From Thiothrix sp. (lineage in GTDB: Bacteria > Pseudomonadota > Gammaproteobacteria > Thiotrichales > Thiotrichaceae), in assembly GCA_008015155.1 (NCBI GenBank), contig SSFA01000020.1, forward strand, positions 62,001-126,000: a DNA stretch of 64,000 nucleotides, written 5' to 3'. The translations under genes and the position numbers were made by a program. The notes below the pieces were generated by a model that was given only the letters and a program-made list of their open reading frames with translations, was not told where the DNA came from and made no database searches. Of this stretch, positions 1-9,206 are shown one piece after another; position 1 is the first letter of the stretch, and each line of letters opens with the position of its first letter.

Positions 1-1542
1 GTCGCAGCAGGCTTGGGTGATTTGCATACTGAAGAAGCCTGGCAAACGCAATGGCAAATTGAGGCTGTCTTAAGTCGCTTAAACTTAGATGGCGAACAAG
101 CTTTTGACGATTTATCCGGTGGCTGGAAACGACGCGCTTTGTTAGCGCGCGCTTTAGTGGGTAATCCGGACCTTTTGTTATTAGATGAACCTACTAACCA
201 TTTAGATATTCCAGCGATTGAATGGCTGGAAAACTTCCTATTGAACTACAAAGCGACACTTCTGTTTGTAAGCCATGATCGGTCTTTTGTACGTAAATTA
301 GCCACACGTATTATTGAGTTGGATCGAGGGCGTTTAAGCAGTTGGACCGGCAATTTCGATAAATATGTCGAAAATAAACAAGCCGCCTTAGATGCAGAAG
401 CACAACAAGCTGCGCTCTTTGATAAACGCTTAGCAGAAGAAGAAGTGTGGATTCGTCAAGGGATTAAAGCGCGCCGTACCCGGAACGAAGGACGGGTACG
501 ACGTTTGGAATCCATGCGCGAAGAATATCGGCAACGGCGCAATCTACAAGGTAAAGTCCAAGCCCAAATCGGCCAAGCCGAAGCCTCTGGCAAACTTGTC
601 CTAGAAGCTAAAGAAATTAGCTACGGCTTTGAACAAGAAGCTCTCATTAAAAATTTCAGCACTACGATTTTGCGTGGCGATAAGATTGGTATCATTGGCC
701 CGAACGGGGTCGGTAAAACTACCTTAATTAAGTTGCTACTCGGCGAATTGACTCCCCAAACAGGTACAGTTAAACAAGGTACTAATCTACAAATTGTTTA
801 TTTTGACCAGCATCGTGCTCAATTCGAAGATGAAAAGAACCTGCGAGAGAATATCGCGCCTGGCTCTGATTTTGTGGAGATTAATGGTCAACGCAAACAC
901 GTCATTAGTTATCTGCAAGACTTTCTCTTCACGCCTTTACAAATACAAAAGCCAGTTAAAGTCTTATCGGGTGGTGAGCGTAACCGCTTATTATTAGCCC
1001 GGTTGTTTGCTCAGCCCTCTAATTTGTTGGTTTTGGACGAACCCACTAATGATTTAGATGCCGAGACCTTAGAGCTGCTTGAAGAATTATTGATCGATTA
1101 TGCCGGGACACTGATTTTGATCTCGCATGATCGTAGTTTCCTCAATGCAGTGGTGACGCGAAGCCTTGTGTTTGAAAATGCTTCGATCTGTGAGTATGCA
1201 GGTGGCTATGATGATTGGCTCCTCCAGCGTCCAGAGCCGCTTGCTGACAAGCTAACAGAAAAACCAGCACCCAAAAATGAAGCTGTCAAAGAAAAAGAAG
1301 AGGCAAAACCAGCAGCCAAAGCTAAGAAGCTCAGTTACAAAGAGCAGCGCGAACTGGAGCAGTTACCTCTATTGATTGAACAACTGGAAACCCAGATGGC
1401 TGAATTACAAGCAGTCATGGGGACAGCAGAATTCTATCAGCAAGATACAACGCAAATTACTGCAAAACAGCAAGCCTTAGCGCAATTAGAAACGCAGCTT
1501 GAAACCGCTTTTGCCCGTTGGGAAACTTTGGAAAACCTTTAA
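1..1542 (+). CDS. uup: ABC-F ATPase Uup (5' partial)
   Basis: Duplicated ATP-binding cassette protein of the ABC-F family, cytoplasmic and ribosome-associated, with no membrane domain. The reading frame is open from base 1, so the start lies outside the window and roughly the first 120 residues (including the first Walker A) are missing compared with E. coli Uup (about 635 aa). Visible parts: first-domain signature LSGGWKRRALLARAL and Walker B LLLLDEPTNHLD; the arginine-rich inter-domain linker (RRTRNEGRVRRLESMREEY); second Walker A GPNGVGKTT, signature LSGGERNRLLLARLF and Walker B LLVLDEPTNDLD; then a lysine/alanine-rich linker and a C-terminal coiled coil (KEQRELEQLPLLIEQLE) characteristic of Uup rather than EttA. 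Family role: resolving stalled ribosomes, with effects on transposon excision. Confidence 0.95.
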   Translation, partial: VAAGLGDLHTEEAWQTQWQIEAVLSRLNLDGEQAFDDLSGGWKRRALLARALVGNPDLLLLDEPTNHLDIPAIEWLENFLLNYKATLLFVSHDRSFVRKLATRIIELDRGRLSSWTGNFDKYVENKQAALDAEAQQAALFDKRLAEEEVWIRQGIKARRTRNEGRVRRLESMREEYRQRRNLQGKVQAQIGQAEASGKLVLEAKEISYGFEQEALIKNFSTTILRGDKIGIIGPNGVGKTTLIKLLLGELTPQTGTVKQGTNLQIVYFDQHRAQFEDEKNLRENIAPGSDFVEINGQRKHVISYLQDFLFTPLQIQKPVKVLSGGERNRLLLARLFAQPSNLLVLDEPTNDLDAETLELLEELLIDYAGTLILISHDRSFLNAVVTRSLVFENASICEYAGGYDDWLLQRPEPLADKLTEKPAPKNEAVKEKEEAKPAAKAKKLSYKEQRELEQLPLLIEQLETQMAELQAVMGTAEFYQQDTTQITAKQQALAQLETQLETAFARWETLENL

Positions 1543-1657
1543 TAACTCCACCGTCTGTCGTTTTTCTGCTGTGATATCAATAATTAATTGTGCCTAGGGG
1601 TGGCTTTTGCTAAGTTAGCTTGAGCCCTCTACTTATTAATAATAATAATCCACTGGC

Positions 1658-2995
1658 ATGAATCAGCTGAAGCCTCTCATCTGCTTATTATTTAGTCTTC
1701 ATGGTTTAAGTGTTGCTGTCGTGCAAGCGGCACAGTCCGTAAAACCTAGCCTATCCACCTTATTTGCTGATTCACAGTCAAGTATTCCTTTGAATCTGAC
1801 CTATACCGTTACAGCACCTAATACTGAAAATACCACTGGTTTAGCCCTACGTGTTCATTACGACTCTTCTGCTTTGGAAGTTGTCAGCCAAACGCCTTAC
1901 ACTAAGCAGTTACAACCGATAGGCTTGTTAAGTGATGATACCGAGAATTTAGACGGGGATTTAAGTACAGATAAATACTGGGTTTTAGCTTGGGTTGATT
2001 TGAATGCAGCTTGGCCCGGCAGCGCTCAAACACCTTTAAATCTATTGAGCAGTAATTTTAGAACTAAAGCTGGTTTTGTTGGTTCAACGTCAATTCGTTT
2101 AACCGCAGCCAGCACAGCCGATAATACTTCATTTCAAGCCAGCCCTTTAGTAGTTTGTGCCAAACCCAGCGTTTCTATCCTCACCAGCGATACTCTAGCC
2201 AATGAAAAGAGCACGAATACGGCTAGTTTTCAGGTGAAGCTGGCAAGCGCTTACCTATTGAATGCGGCAATTTAACGGTTAATTATCAAGTCCAAGGTAC
2301 AGCAACAGCAGGCAGTGATTATAGCACTTTAACGGGTAAGGTGACTATTCCAGCGGGTAGTCAATCCGCTAGTATTCTGCTGACTCCAATTCTCGATAGC
2401 CAAACTGAGGCCGACGAAACAGTCATCTTGAAGCTAGAGCCAAGTACTAATTATCAGTTAGGTGTCAGCACCCAAGCTACCGCTATTTTGCAAGATGCAA
2501 GCACGGCTGCTTTACCGAGCCTGAGTTTGACCAGTACCAAAACTGAATTACTAGAAGGTAGTGATACTAGTCTTAAATTGGTGCTCACTCGGCAAACAGC
2601 TGATCTTAGTCAAGCACTCGCCGTTTATATACAAACCGACAGCTGGAAGTGATTATCAAGCTCTACCCAATTCAGTACTCATCCCTGCAGGGCAAGCTCA
2701 AGTTAATCTTGTTTTGAATCTACTTAATGACAGCCTGCAAGAGCAACAAGAAACTGTAAAAATCAGCCTGCAAGCTCATCCTAGCTATCAATTAACGGAT
2801 CTTAGTAGTTTAGATTTAGTACTACGTGATGATGAAACCCTGAACAACACCAGTCTGGATTTAGATCAATCCAAAGCCCAAGCTATTCCAAGTTTGAGTC
2901 AAACAATGTTGTACCTATTAAGTGCTGGCTTGGCTTTATTAGCCTTGACACACCGGCGTATGCCTAAAGGTTTCAAGCTAGGAGCTAAACTATGA
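1658..2995 (+). pseudogene. Secreted cohesin-like / Calx-beta protein with IPTL-CTERM-like tail, two frameshifts
   Basis: Read across two frame changes this makes a protein of about 445 residues. Residues 1-25 are a signal peptide (hydrophobic core ICLLFSLHG, cleavage after VQAA). Residues about 28-170 resemble a cohesin-type beta-sandwich (TGLALRVHYDSSALEV, DGDLSTDKYWVLAWVD). Two Calx-beta-type repeats follow (GTATAGSDYSTL...VTIPAG, then AGSDYQAL...VLIPAG). The C-terminus IPSLSQTMLYLLSAGLALLA plus HRR resembles an IPTL-CTERM sorting signal. The first frame stops at 2273-2275; Calx-beta coding continues one frame back from about 2251, as if one base were lost there. That frame stops at 2652, and the original frame resumes at about 2638. 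If the shifts are real, only a 205-residue secreted cohesin is made. The stop TGA overlaps the ATG of the protease gene. No clear ribosome site precedes the start. Confidence 0.75.
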
Positions 2996-4764
2996 ATAAA
3001 ATCATTGCGCACGTGCTAGCCTTTAGTCTTATGCTGGGTTTTATGTTGCTACATAGCAGTAACGCTGCCGAACTAGTCGAGTCAGAAATTTATCAACCAG
3101 CTCCCAATAAACATCAGCCGGCCACTCAGCTTAGACTCTTAGCCCTGAATCCTGCTCAGCGCCATCTAAGTGATTTGCTTTTCCCTGCTCAATCGATGCA
3201 TTTAGGCTTGCCTAGTACACAAGAACTTAGTGCTTTAACGCAGCAGCAGACTGAGCACAAAGCTTTGAAGATTGGGATTGATCGCCAAGTACCGGCTTTA
3301 CCTGCCGTAAAAGATTGGGTGTGGCAGCCGGTTTTAGGTGGACAAGCCGCACAGTTCATTATTAGCTCAGAAGCAGCTGCTAGTCTGCGTGCTTTAGTAG
3401 AACTTGAACAAGATTTACCTACTGGCGTGGAACTACGTGTCTTTGCTCCTGAACAAGCAGATGAGGTTTATGGTGCTTATCAAGCCAATGATTTCAAACC
3501 ATTAGATACTTCTGTTAAGCAGTTGCAATTATGGACACCTAGTATTTCCGGTAGCCAATTAGGTTTAGAAGTATTTGCTCCTGAAGGGATTAACTTAGAC
3601 CAAATTCAACTCAGTGTCCCGCAAATTTCGCATATTGATTATGATTTTAAAACCGCCCGATTCAAGTTAGCAGATGAAGCGATTTTAAAATTTTCTAGTT
3701 GTGATGTGAGCATGGCATGTGCACCAAGCACTTGGCAATCGACCGCTCAGGCGGTTGCTCGCTATATTTTTACGAATAGTGCGGGTAGTAGTTTTCTGTG
3801 TACCGGTACACTGTTAGCTGATAAAGATACAGGTACACAAATTCCGTATTTCATTACTGCAGCGCACTGTATTGATGACCCAACCTTAGCAGCCAGTATG
3901 GATTTTTACTGGTTTCACCAAGAAACTAGCTGTGGCTCTGGCAATGCACCTTGGGTACGCACTACCGGTGGTGCTGACTTATTAGCCTCACGGTCTGAAC
4001 TAGACAGTAGTTTAGTCCGCTTGCGTAGCTCGCCACCGGCAGGAGCACTGCTGTCAGGTTGGTCTTTAAATACTCTAAGCACCAATGCGCCTGTTGTAGG
4101 CATTCATCACGGTTCAGGTAATCCTAAGCAGTTTAGTCAAGGCAGCTTTGTCAGTTATGCGAATGTGAGTAACAGTACTAATGGTTTTATGGTGACTAAA
4201 GATCCAAACGGTAGTTTTACCCAAGTGGCTTGGACACAGGGGGTTACTGCTCAGGGTAGTAGTGGTTCAGGTTTATGGACAATGATCAATGGCTCGCCTT
4301 ATTTAAAAGGGACTTTGGTCGGTGGTTCCTCCAGTTGCAGTACTCCAAATTCGCCCGATGAATACACTCGTTTGGAACGCTTTCATCCCTATGTAACGAC
4401 TTGGCTAGAGGCAACTGGTGGTAAAGTCAGTAGCTTTGTTAATCCCAATCAAGCATTAACGGCTTTAGTGGATGGCGTCATAATGGCACGTTACCTAGCA
4501 GGTAAGCGTGGGGCTGAGCTAACAGCTCATGTGAGCACGGCTAGTGTCAATTACACGCAGCTTGAAACTAAGCTCGATCTACTTAAACCCAGTTTAGATC
4601 TAGACGGTGATGGGTTATTAGAGGCTAATAAGGATGGGATCTTAATGATTCGCTATCTGGCAGGGTTAAGAGCTTCAGCACTAATTGGCCAATTTGATTT
4701 CAGTAATTCAAAAAGAAAAACTGCCACAGAGATTCAGCAATATATCGAAATGGTTTTATTTTGA
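2992..4764 (+). CDS. Secreted S1-type serine endopeptidase with C-terminal dockerin-like domain
   Basis: 590 residues. Signal peptide 1-25 (ends SSNAAE). After a long N-terminal propeptide-like region comes a trypsin-fold protease resembling the lysyl-endopeptidase/V8 branch: His292 in ITAAHCID, Asp338 in ELDSSLVRL, Ser424 in GSSGSGL. Several cysteines (CDVSMAC, SFLCTG, TSCGSG, SSCS) suggest disulfides and a life outside the cytoplasm. The last 110 residues hold two related segments ending DGVIMARYLAGKRG and DGILMIRYLAGLRA. The second has a calcium-loop pattern (LDLDGDGLLEANKDG) as in dockerin type I repeats; the first loop is degenerate. A ribosome site AGGAG lies 8 bases before the ATG, and the start overlaps the stop of the upstream cohesin-like gene. 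Inference: the protease is held at the cell surface through the neighbouring cohesin. Substrate specificity cannot be read from the sequence. Confidence 0.85.
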   Translation: MNKIIAHVLAFSLMLGFMLLHSSNAAELVESEIYQPAPNKHQPATQLRLLALNPAQRHLSDLLFPAQSMHLGLPSTQELSALTQQQTEHKALKIGIDRQVPALPAVKDWVWQPVLGGQAAQFIISSEAAASLRALVELEQDLPTGVELRVFAPEQADEVYGAYQANDFKPLDTSVKQLQLWTPSISGSQLGLEVFAPEGINLDQIQLSVPQISHIDYDFKTARFKLADEAILKFSSCDVSMACAPSTWQSTAQAVARYIFTNSAGSSFLCTGTLLADKDTGTQIPYFITAAHCIDDPTLAASMDFYWFHQETSCGSGNAPWVRTTGGADLLASRSELDSSLVRLRSSPPAGALLSGWSLNTLSTNAPVVGIHHGSGNPKQFSQGSFVSYANVSNSTNGFMVTKDPNGSFTQVAWTQGVTAQGSSGSGLWTMINGSPYLKGTLVGGSSSCSTPNSPDEYTRLERFHPYVTTWLEATGGKVSSFVNPNQALTALVDGVIMARYLAGKRGAELTAHVSTASVNYTQLETKLDLLKPSLDLDGDGLLEANKDGILMIRYLAGLRASALIGQFDFSNSKRKTATEIQQYIEMVLF

Positions 4765-4787
4765 ACCAGATTAATTGCTTAAAATAC

Positions 4788-4817
4788 GGCTCGGATCCAA
4801 GTGAATGTTTCCGAGCC
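4788..4817 (+). terminator. Hairpin downstream of protease gene
   Basis: A perfect 8-bp stem (GGCTCGGA with TCCGAGCC) and a 14-base loop, 24 bases after the protease stop. No T-run follows, so it may be an mRNA 3' end rather than a classical intrinsic terminator. I see no gene in the remaining bases 4818-5057. Confidence 0.45.
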
Positions 4818-5057
4818 AGAATGTGCTACAGGTTTAGTGCACCGTAGCTAGTTTCCTCACTAGCGGTTGAGGAATGAAAAACTGATAGGGTGAAGATGTA
4901 GGCCTAGACTTGAGTGTAGTCAAAAAATCGTAGAAGTCAAATCTATCTTACCCATAAAGCTTTGATTTAAAATATTTTAGTTTATTAGTGTCTTCTAAAG
5001 TAGGCGGGCTTAAGCAATTCCACTATACTAGGCGATTACGTTCTCGCAGTAGCACTT

Positions 5058-6203
5058 ATGGCCGAATTCGAATATATCGATCAATCAGAAGCATTAAACA
5101 ATTTTTTAAAAAAAGCTCAGTATTCTGAGTGGATTGCCTTAGATACTGAATTTATTCGAGAAAAAACTTATTATCCGCGTCTTTGTTTAATTCAATTAGC
5201 GACTGCAGATGATTTAGTTTGCATTGATCCTTTAAATATTGAAGATTTATCAGCATTTTTCACTTGGCTGCAAAACCCTAAGATGCTGAAAGTTTTTCAC
5301 GCAGCTTGGCAGGATTTAGAGATTTTATACCATCTGAGTGGCCAAGTTCCCGCGCCTATTTTTGATACGCAAATAGCAGCGGCTGTTTTGGGCCTAGGGG
5401 ATCAGTTAGGGTATGCACGCTTGGTGGAGGAGTTATTAGCGGTACAGTTGGATAAATCCCAATCGCGCACGGATTGGGCACGCCGCCCCTTGAGCCATCA
5501 ACAGCTAGATTATGCGATTGATGATGTGCGTTATTTGCGCCAAATTTATCCACTTCTGAAACAACGCTTACAAGAAACGGGGCGCTTAAATTGGCTGAAT
5601 AAACCCTTTGAGCGTTTAACTGAAGCAAGTGAATATACGCCAGATCCTTGGTTGAGTTGGGAGCGAGTAAAGGGCGTACAGCTATTGAAACCTAAGCAGC
5701 TAGCAGTTTTGCGGGAATTAGCTGCTTGGCGTGAGGAACTAGCTATTCAAAAAGACCTACCTCGCCGCTGGCTATTAACTGATGAAGTACTAGTCGACAT
5801 GGCACGAATGAAAAATCGGGATTTGCATGATTTTGCTGATATTCGTGGCTTGAGTACCGAACAAATCGCACGCTATGGGCAAGTTTGGTTGGATTTGATT
5901 CGACGCGCTCAAGCTTTACCGGCTGAGGAATGGCCAGATTTACCACGGCGGCGTAAGTTAGATGCGGAATTATCCCTAGTGGCTGATTTGTTAATGGTGA
6001 TCGTTAATCAACAAGCGCTAGCTCACAATATTTCCGCTGCTATGCTTGCTAGTCGGGCGCAAATAGAAAAAATGCTCACAGAAGGTCGTACGCAACTCTC
6101 CGACGATTGGCGTGGGAGCTTGGTGAATGATTTATTCGCGCAAATTTTAAGTGGTACTGCTTGTGTGCGCGTTCAGCACCAATCCTTAAAGATCGACGCC
6201 TAA
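5058..6203 (+). CDS. rnd: Ribonuclease D
   Basis: 3'-to-5' exoribonuclease that trims tRNA precursors and other small RNAs in the cytoplasm. 381 residues, close to E. coli RNase D (375). The DEDDy exonuclease motifs are intact: Asp29-x-Glu31 in LDTEFIRE, Asp86 in AWQDLEIL, and Tyr152/Asp156 in DYAIDDVRYL. One or two HRDC domains follow from about residue 210 (KPKQLAVLRELAAWREE and a second segment near LDAELSLVADLL). It stands alone, 53 bases before hisB on the same strand. The ribosome site is weak. Confidence 0.95.
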   Translation: MAEFEYIDQSEALNNFLKKAQYSEWIALDTEFIREKTYYPRLCLIQLATADDLVCIDPLNIEDLSAFFTWLQNPKMLKVFHAAWQDLEILYHLSGQVPAPIFDTQIAAAVLGLGDQLGYARLVEELLAVQLDKSQSRTDWARRPLSHQQLDYAIDDVRYLRQIYPLLKQRLQETGRLNWLNKPFERLTEASEYTPDPWLSWERVKGVQLLKPKQLAVLRELAAWREELAIQKDLPRRWLLTDEVLVDMARMKNRDLHDFADIRGLSTEQIARYGQVWLDLIRRAQALPAEEWPDLPRRRKLDAELSLVADLLMVIVNQQALAHNISAAMLASRAQIEKMLTEGRTQLSDDWRGSLVNDLFAQILSGTACVRVQHQSLKIDA

Positions 6204-6256
6204 TCTTAGTTAGAGCTGTGTTAAACTGCGCTTTTAGTAGTTTGAACTTATAGGCG

Positions 6257-6856
6257 ATGGGTATGACCGAGCGTATTGCTACTGTAGAACGAAATACTTT
6301 AGAAACGCGTATTTCTGTAACCGTTAACTTGGATGGTACGGGTAAAGCGAGTTTTAATACGGGGATTCCTTTTCTTGAGCACATGCTGGATCAAGTCGCA
6401 CGGCACGGCATGCTTGATTTAACGATTACTTGTCAAGGTGATCGCCATATTGATGATCATCATAGTGTAGAAGATATTGGCATTACTTTAGGTCAAGCCT
6501 TGAATAAAGCCGTTGGGGATAAAAAAGGTTTACGCCGTTACGGGCATGCTTATGTTCCCTTAGATGAAGCTTTATCCAGAGTAGTGGTGGATTTTTCGGG
6601 TCGCCCAGGGATCGAACATCATGTCGATTATCGCCGCTCACATATTGGTCAATTTGACACCGATTTGTTCTTTGAGTTTTTCCAAGGTTTTGTGAACCAT
6701 GCTTTAGTGACTCTGCATATCGATAATTTGCGCGGTCACAATGCTCATCATATTGCCGAAACGATCTTTAAAGCCTTTGGGCGAGCCTTGAGAATGGCCT
6801 TGGAGCTAGATCCACGCATGGCGGGTATTATGCCTTCGACTAAGGGCAGTTTGTAA
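6257..6856 (+). CDS. hisB: Imidazoleglycerol-phosphate dehydratase HisB
   Basis: Sixth step of histidine biosynthesis: dehydrates imidazole glycerol phosphate to imidazole acetol phosphate with two bound manganese ions. 199 residues, the monofunctional form without the phosphatase domain fused in E. coli. The metal-binding histidine clusters are present: [23 protein letters not shown] and the mirrored GHNAHHIAE near the C-terminus. An alternative start six bases downstream (6263) fits the weak AGGCG ribosome site slightly better. Its stop TAA shares one base with the hisH start, so the two are probably translationally coupled; other his genes are not in this window. Confidence 0.96.
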   Translation: MGMTERIATVERNTLETRISVTVNLDGTGKASFNTGIPFLEHMLDQVARHGMLDLTITCQGDRHIDDHHSVEDIGITLGQALNKAVGDKKGLRRYGHAYVPLDEALSRVVVDFSGRPGIEHHVDYRRSHIGQFDTDLFFEFFQGFVNHALVTLHIDNLRGHNAHHIAETIFKAFGRALRMALELDPRMAGIMPSTKGSL

Positions 6857-7482
6857 TGAAAGTAGCCATTATTGATTACAATATGGGCAATCTGCACTCA
6901 GTAGGGCGTGCAGTGAAGCAGGTTGCTCCAATCGGTACTCAAGTTGAAATTACGGCTGATCCTGATTTTATCCGCCATGCTGATCGGGTTGTTTTTCCGG
7001 GACAAGGGGCGGCTCGCGATTGTATGCGTGAGCTGGAAACCCGTGGCCTTAGTGAGATTGTGCGGGAAGTGGCTAAGACCAAACCCTTTTTAGGCATTTG
7101 CATGGGCATGCAAGTCTTAATGGAGTTCTCCGAAGAGAACGCAGGCGTTGAGTGTATGGGCGTTTATGCGGGCAAAGTAAAATTCTTTAAAAATTTAAAC
7201 CTAGCTCATTTAAAAACGCCGCAAATGGGCTGGAATCAAATTCAGCAAAAAACCGCGCATCCCCTTTGGTCGGGTATAAAAGACGAAGCTCGGTTCTATT
7301 TTGTCCATAGCTATTATGTCGAACCAAGCGATCGTCACTTAGTGACTGGTGAAACCTGCTATGGTTTGAGATATGCCTCTGCCATTGCGAAGGATAATGT
7401 CTTTGCGATTCAGGCTCATCCTGAAAAATCGGCAGATGATGGCTTACGGCTGCTTGCAAATTTTATGCAGTGGCAGCCGTAA
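6856..7482 (+). CDS. hisH: Imidazole glycerol phosphate synthase, glutaminase subunit HisH
   Basis: Class I glutamine amidotransferase that supplies ammonia to HisF at the fifth step of histidine biosynthesis. 208 residues. The triad is visible: Cys82 in GICMGMQ, His188 and Glu190 in QAHPEKS. The N-terminus (IIDYNMGNLHSV) and the oxyanion strand FPGQGA are typical. It follows hisB with a one-base overlap. HisA and HisF, its partners, are not in the window, so the his operon either ends here or is split in this genome. Confidence 0.96.
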   Translation: MKVAIIDYNMGNLHSVGRAVKQVAPIGTQVEITADPDFIRHADRVVFPGQGAARDCMRELETRGLSEIVREVAKTKPFLGICMGMQVLMEFSEENAGVECMGVYAGKVKFFKNLNLAHLKTPQMGWNQIQQKTAHPLWSGIKDEARFYFVHSYYVEPSDRHLVTGETCYGLRYASAIAKDNVFAIQAHPEKSADDGLRLLANFMQWQP

Positions 7483-7490
7483 AGAGCTAG

Positions 7491-7814
7491 TTAGACTAGC
7501 TTATTGTCAAAATCCCACATGACGGTTTCTTTCTGTTTAGCTGCTTTCTTAAGCAGCTCTAGGACGGGATAAGCGCGACGGTTGACTGAGACGGTCTCTT
7601 CTTCATCCTCATCTTGGGGCGGCTTACTATGCTGGTTTTCTTGTTTAGCTGCTTCCATTAAACCTGTTTGGAAAGTCTGTAAAGTTTTTTCAATATCAGC
7701 ACCTAAAATTGCTCCAGGAATAGTGTCGCTATGCCCCATGAGTTTAATCATATGACGTGCATCTCTTTCAAACATGGAAAAGGTACCGACTTTGCTATCA
7801 AAACGAACTAACAT
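7491..7814 (-). CDS. DUF1840 domain-containing protein
   Basis: 107 residues, soluble, no signal peptide. The N-terminus MLVRFDSKVGTFSMFERDA and the following segment (LMGHSDTIPGAIL) match the DUF1840 family, a short protein of unknown function found mainly in beta- and gammaproteobacteria. The middle is acidic (DEDEEETVSVN) and followed by LLKKAAKQKETVMWD. It is convergent with hisH, with only 8 bases between the stops and a 7-bp stem (7485-7501) spanning both ends. No function is assigned. Confidence 0.8.
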   Translation of the reverse strand: MLVRFDSKVGTFSMFERDARHMIKLMGHSDTIPGAILGADIEKTLQTFQTGLMEAAKQENQHSKPPQDEDEEETVSVNRRAYPVLELLKKAAKQKETVMWDFDNKLV

Positions 7815-7844
7815 GGTTTAACTCCTTATCAAGATATGAGTGTG

Positions 7845-9059
7845 CTATTTCTGACAGATCAGGCCTTTCAGATAATAGCCCTCAGGAAAAGCTAGACGAG
7901 TGGGATGGTCACTCGCTTGATCGAGTTTGCGAATGATTTGTGCATCACACCCTGCATCAACCGCAGCATCCGCCACGATTTTTTGGAACAAGTTGCTATC
8001 CATTAAACCAGAACAAGAGAAAGTAAATAGTAGACCATTTGGTTTCAATAACCTAAAGCCTAGTAAATTTATGTCCTTATAGCCACGTGCGGCCTTCTCA
8101 ATTTGGCTTTTATTTTCGGCAAATTTAGGTGGATCTAAGATGATTAAATCGAACTGACGGCCTTCATCGCGATATTGACGCAAGAGCTGAAAAACATCGC
8201 CCTGAATATTTTCCATGTTTTCAGGTGTAAAACCATTTAAGGCTGCAGCTTGTGCTGCTAAATCTAGAGCGGCTTGGGAAGCATCAATATTAAGCGCTTT
8301 AGTAGCCCCACCTTTCAATGCAGCAATGGAAAACCCACCGGTATAGGAAAAGCAATTCAGTACAGTTTTACCTTGTGCATATTGCTCAACTGCTGTGCGG
8401 TTATCACGTTGATCTAGATAGAAACCAGTTTTATGCCCATGAAGGACATCAACGCGATAATGGCGACCTTCTTCAATAATGTCGATAAAGCTAGGGGGTA
8501 GTTCACCTACCAGTAAACCAGTTGTCGTGCTTAAGCCTTCTTTTTTACGAATCTCTACATCAGAGCGCTCATACACACCTTTACAAGGCAGTTGTTCCAG
8601 CAAGAGTTCTGCAATTGTCTGTTTCCAATACTCTGCGCCAGCTGTGAGAGCTTGCAGAATAAGCCAATCCCCAAACTTATCAACCACTATGCCAGGTAAA
8701 CTATCCGATTCAGCATTCAGTACGCGATAAGCTGTATTGCGGGTGCTAATACCTAAGGCTTGCCGTTGCTGTAAAGCAGCTCTAATTTTGTCAGCGAAAA
8801 AGGCACGATCAATACTGGCACGTCCTACAGCCCATAAGCGCACTTGGATTTGTGATTGTGGCGACCAAGCACCCATGCCTAGTAAGTCGCCATGTTCAGA
8901 ACGGACTTCTACGGTTTCCCCTAAGGCTGGCTCACCTTTAACACTGGCAATCGCACCAGAAAAGACCCATGGGTGGCGAGCACGAATATTTTTATCGCGA
9001 CCACGTTGTAAAATCACTTGCGGATAAGTAGGCCTAGGGGTAGATGATTTAGTAGTCAA
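7845..9059 (-). CDS. rlmI: 23S rRNA (cytosine(1962)-C(5))-methyltransferase RlmI-like
   Basis: SAM-dependent RNA m5C methyltransferase. 404 residues: an N-terminal PUA domain (about 14-95, starting PQVILQRGRDKNIRARHPWVFSG), a linker domain, and a C-terminal Rossmann methyltransferase from about 200. Visible motifs: VLNCFSYTGGFSIAAL (SAM motif I), LIILDPPKFAENK (motif IV) and LFTFSCSG with the cysteine expected of m5C enzymes (motif VI). It lies 30 bases upstream of the DUF1840 gene on the same strand and is divergent from the AEC transporter. Confidence 0.92.
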   Translation of the reverse strand: MTTKSSTPRPTYPQVILQRGRDKNIRARHPWVFSGAIASVKGEPALGETVEVRSEHGDLLGMGAWSPQSQIQVRLWAVGRASIDRAFFADKIRAALQQRQALGISTRNTAYRVLNAESDSLPGIVVDKFGDWLILQALTAGAEYWKQTIAELLLEQLPCKGVYERSDVEIRKKEGLSTTTGLLVGELPPSFIDIIEEGRHYRVDVLHGHKTGFYLDQRDNRTAVEQYAQGKTVLNCFSYTGGFSIAALKGGATKALNIDASQAALDLAAQAAALNGFTPENMENIQGDVFQLLRQYRDEGRQFDLIILDPPKFAENKSQIEKAARGYKDINLLGFRLLKPNGLLFTFSCSGLMDSNLFQKIVADAAVDAGCDAQIIRKLDQASDHPTRLAFPEGYYLKGLICQK

Positions 9060-9206
9060 AACAAAGTCTCCAATTCACAGGCTGCAGTTATACCTGTGTG
9101 CTTTCCCTTTGGTCAATTAAGATCATAGCAGCTTTTTATTGGAGCCGAACTTGCTCTAGCTCAAAGCGAGGCGTAGAGTGCTTTTTTGTAAATAGCAAGT
9201 TAAATC

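Noticed and set aside
2561..2995. A separate 144-residue gene inside the cohesin-like locus
   Set aside because: Its first 30 or so codons are out of frame with the Calx-beta repeat, there is no ribosome site, and the rest is the continuation of the upstream protein after a frameshift.
7485..7501. Terminator between hisH and the DUF1840 gene
   Set aside because: The 7-bp stem has a three-base loop and no T-run in either direction, so I did not list it as a terminator.
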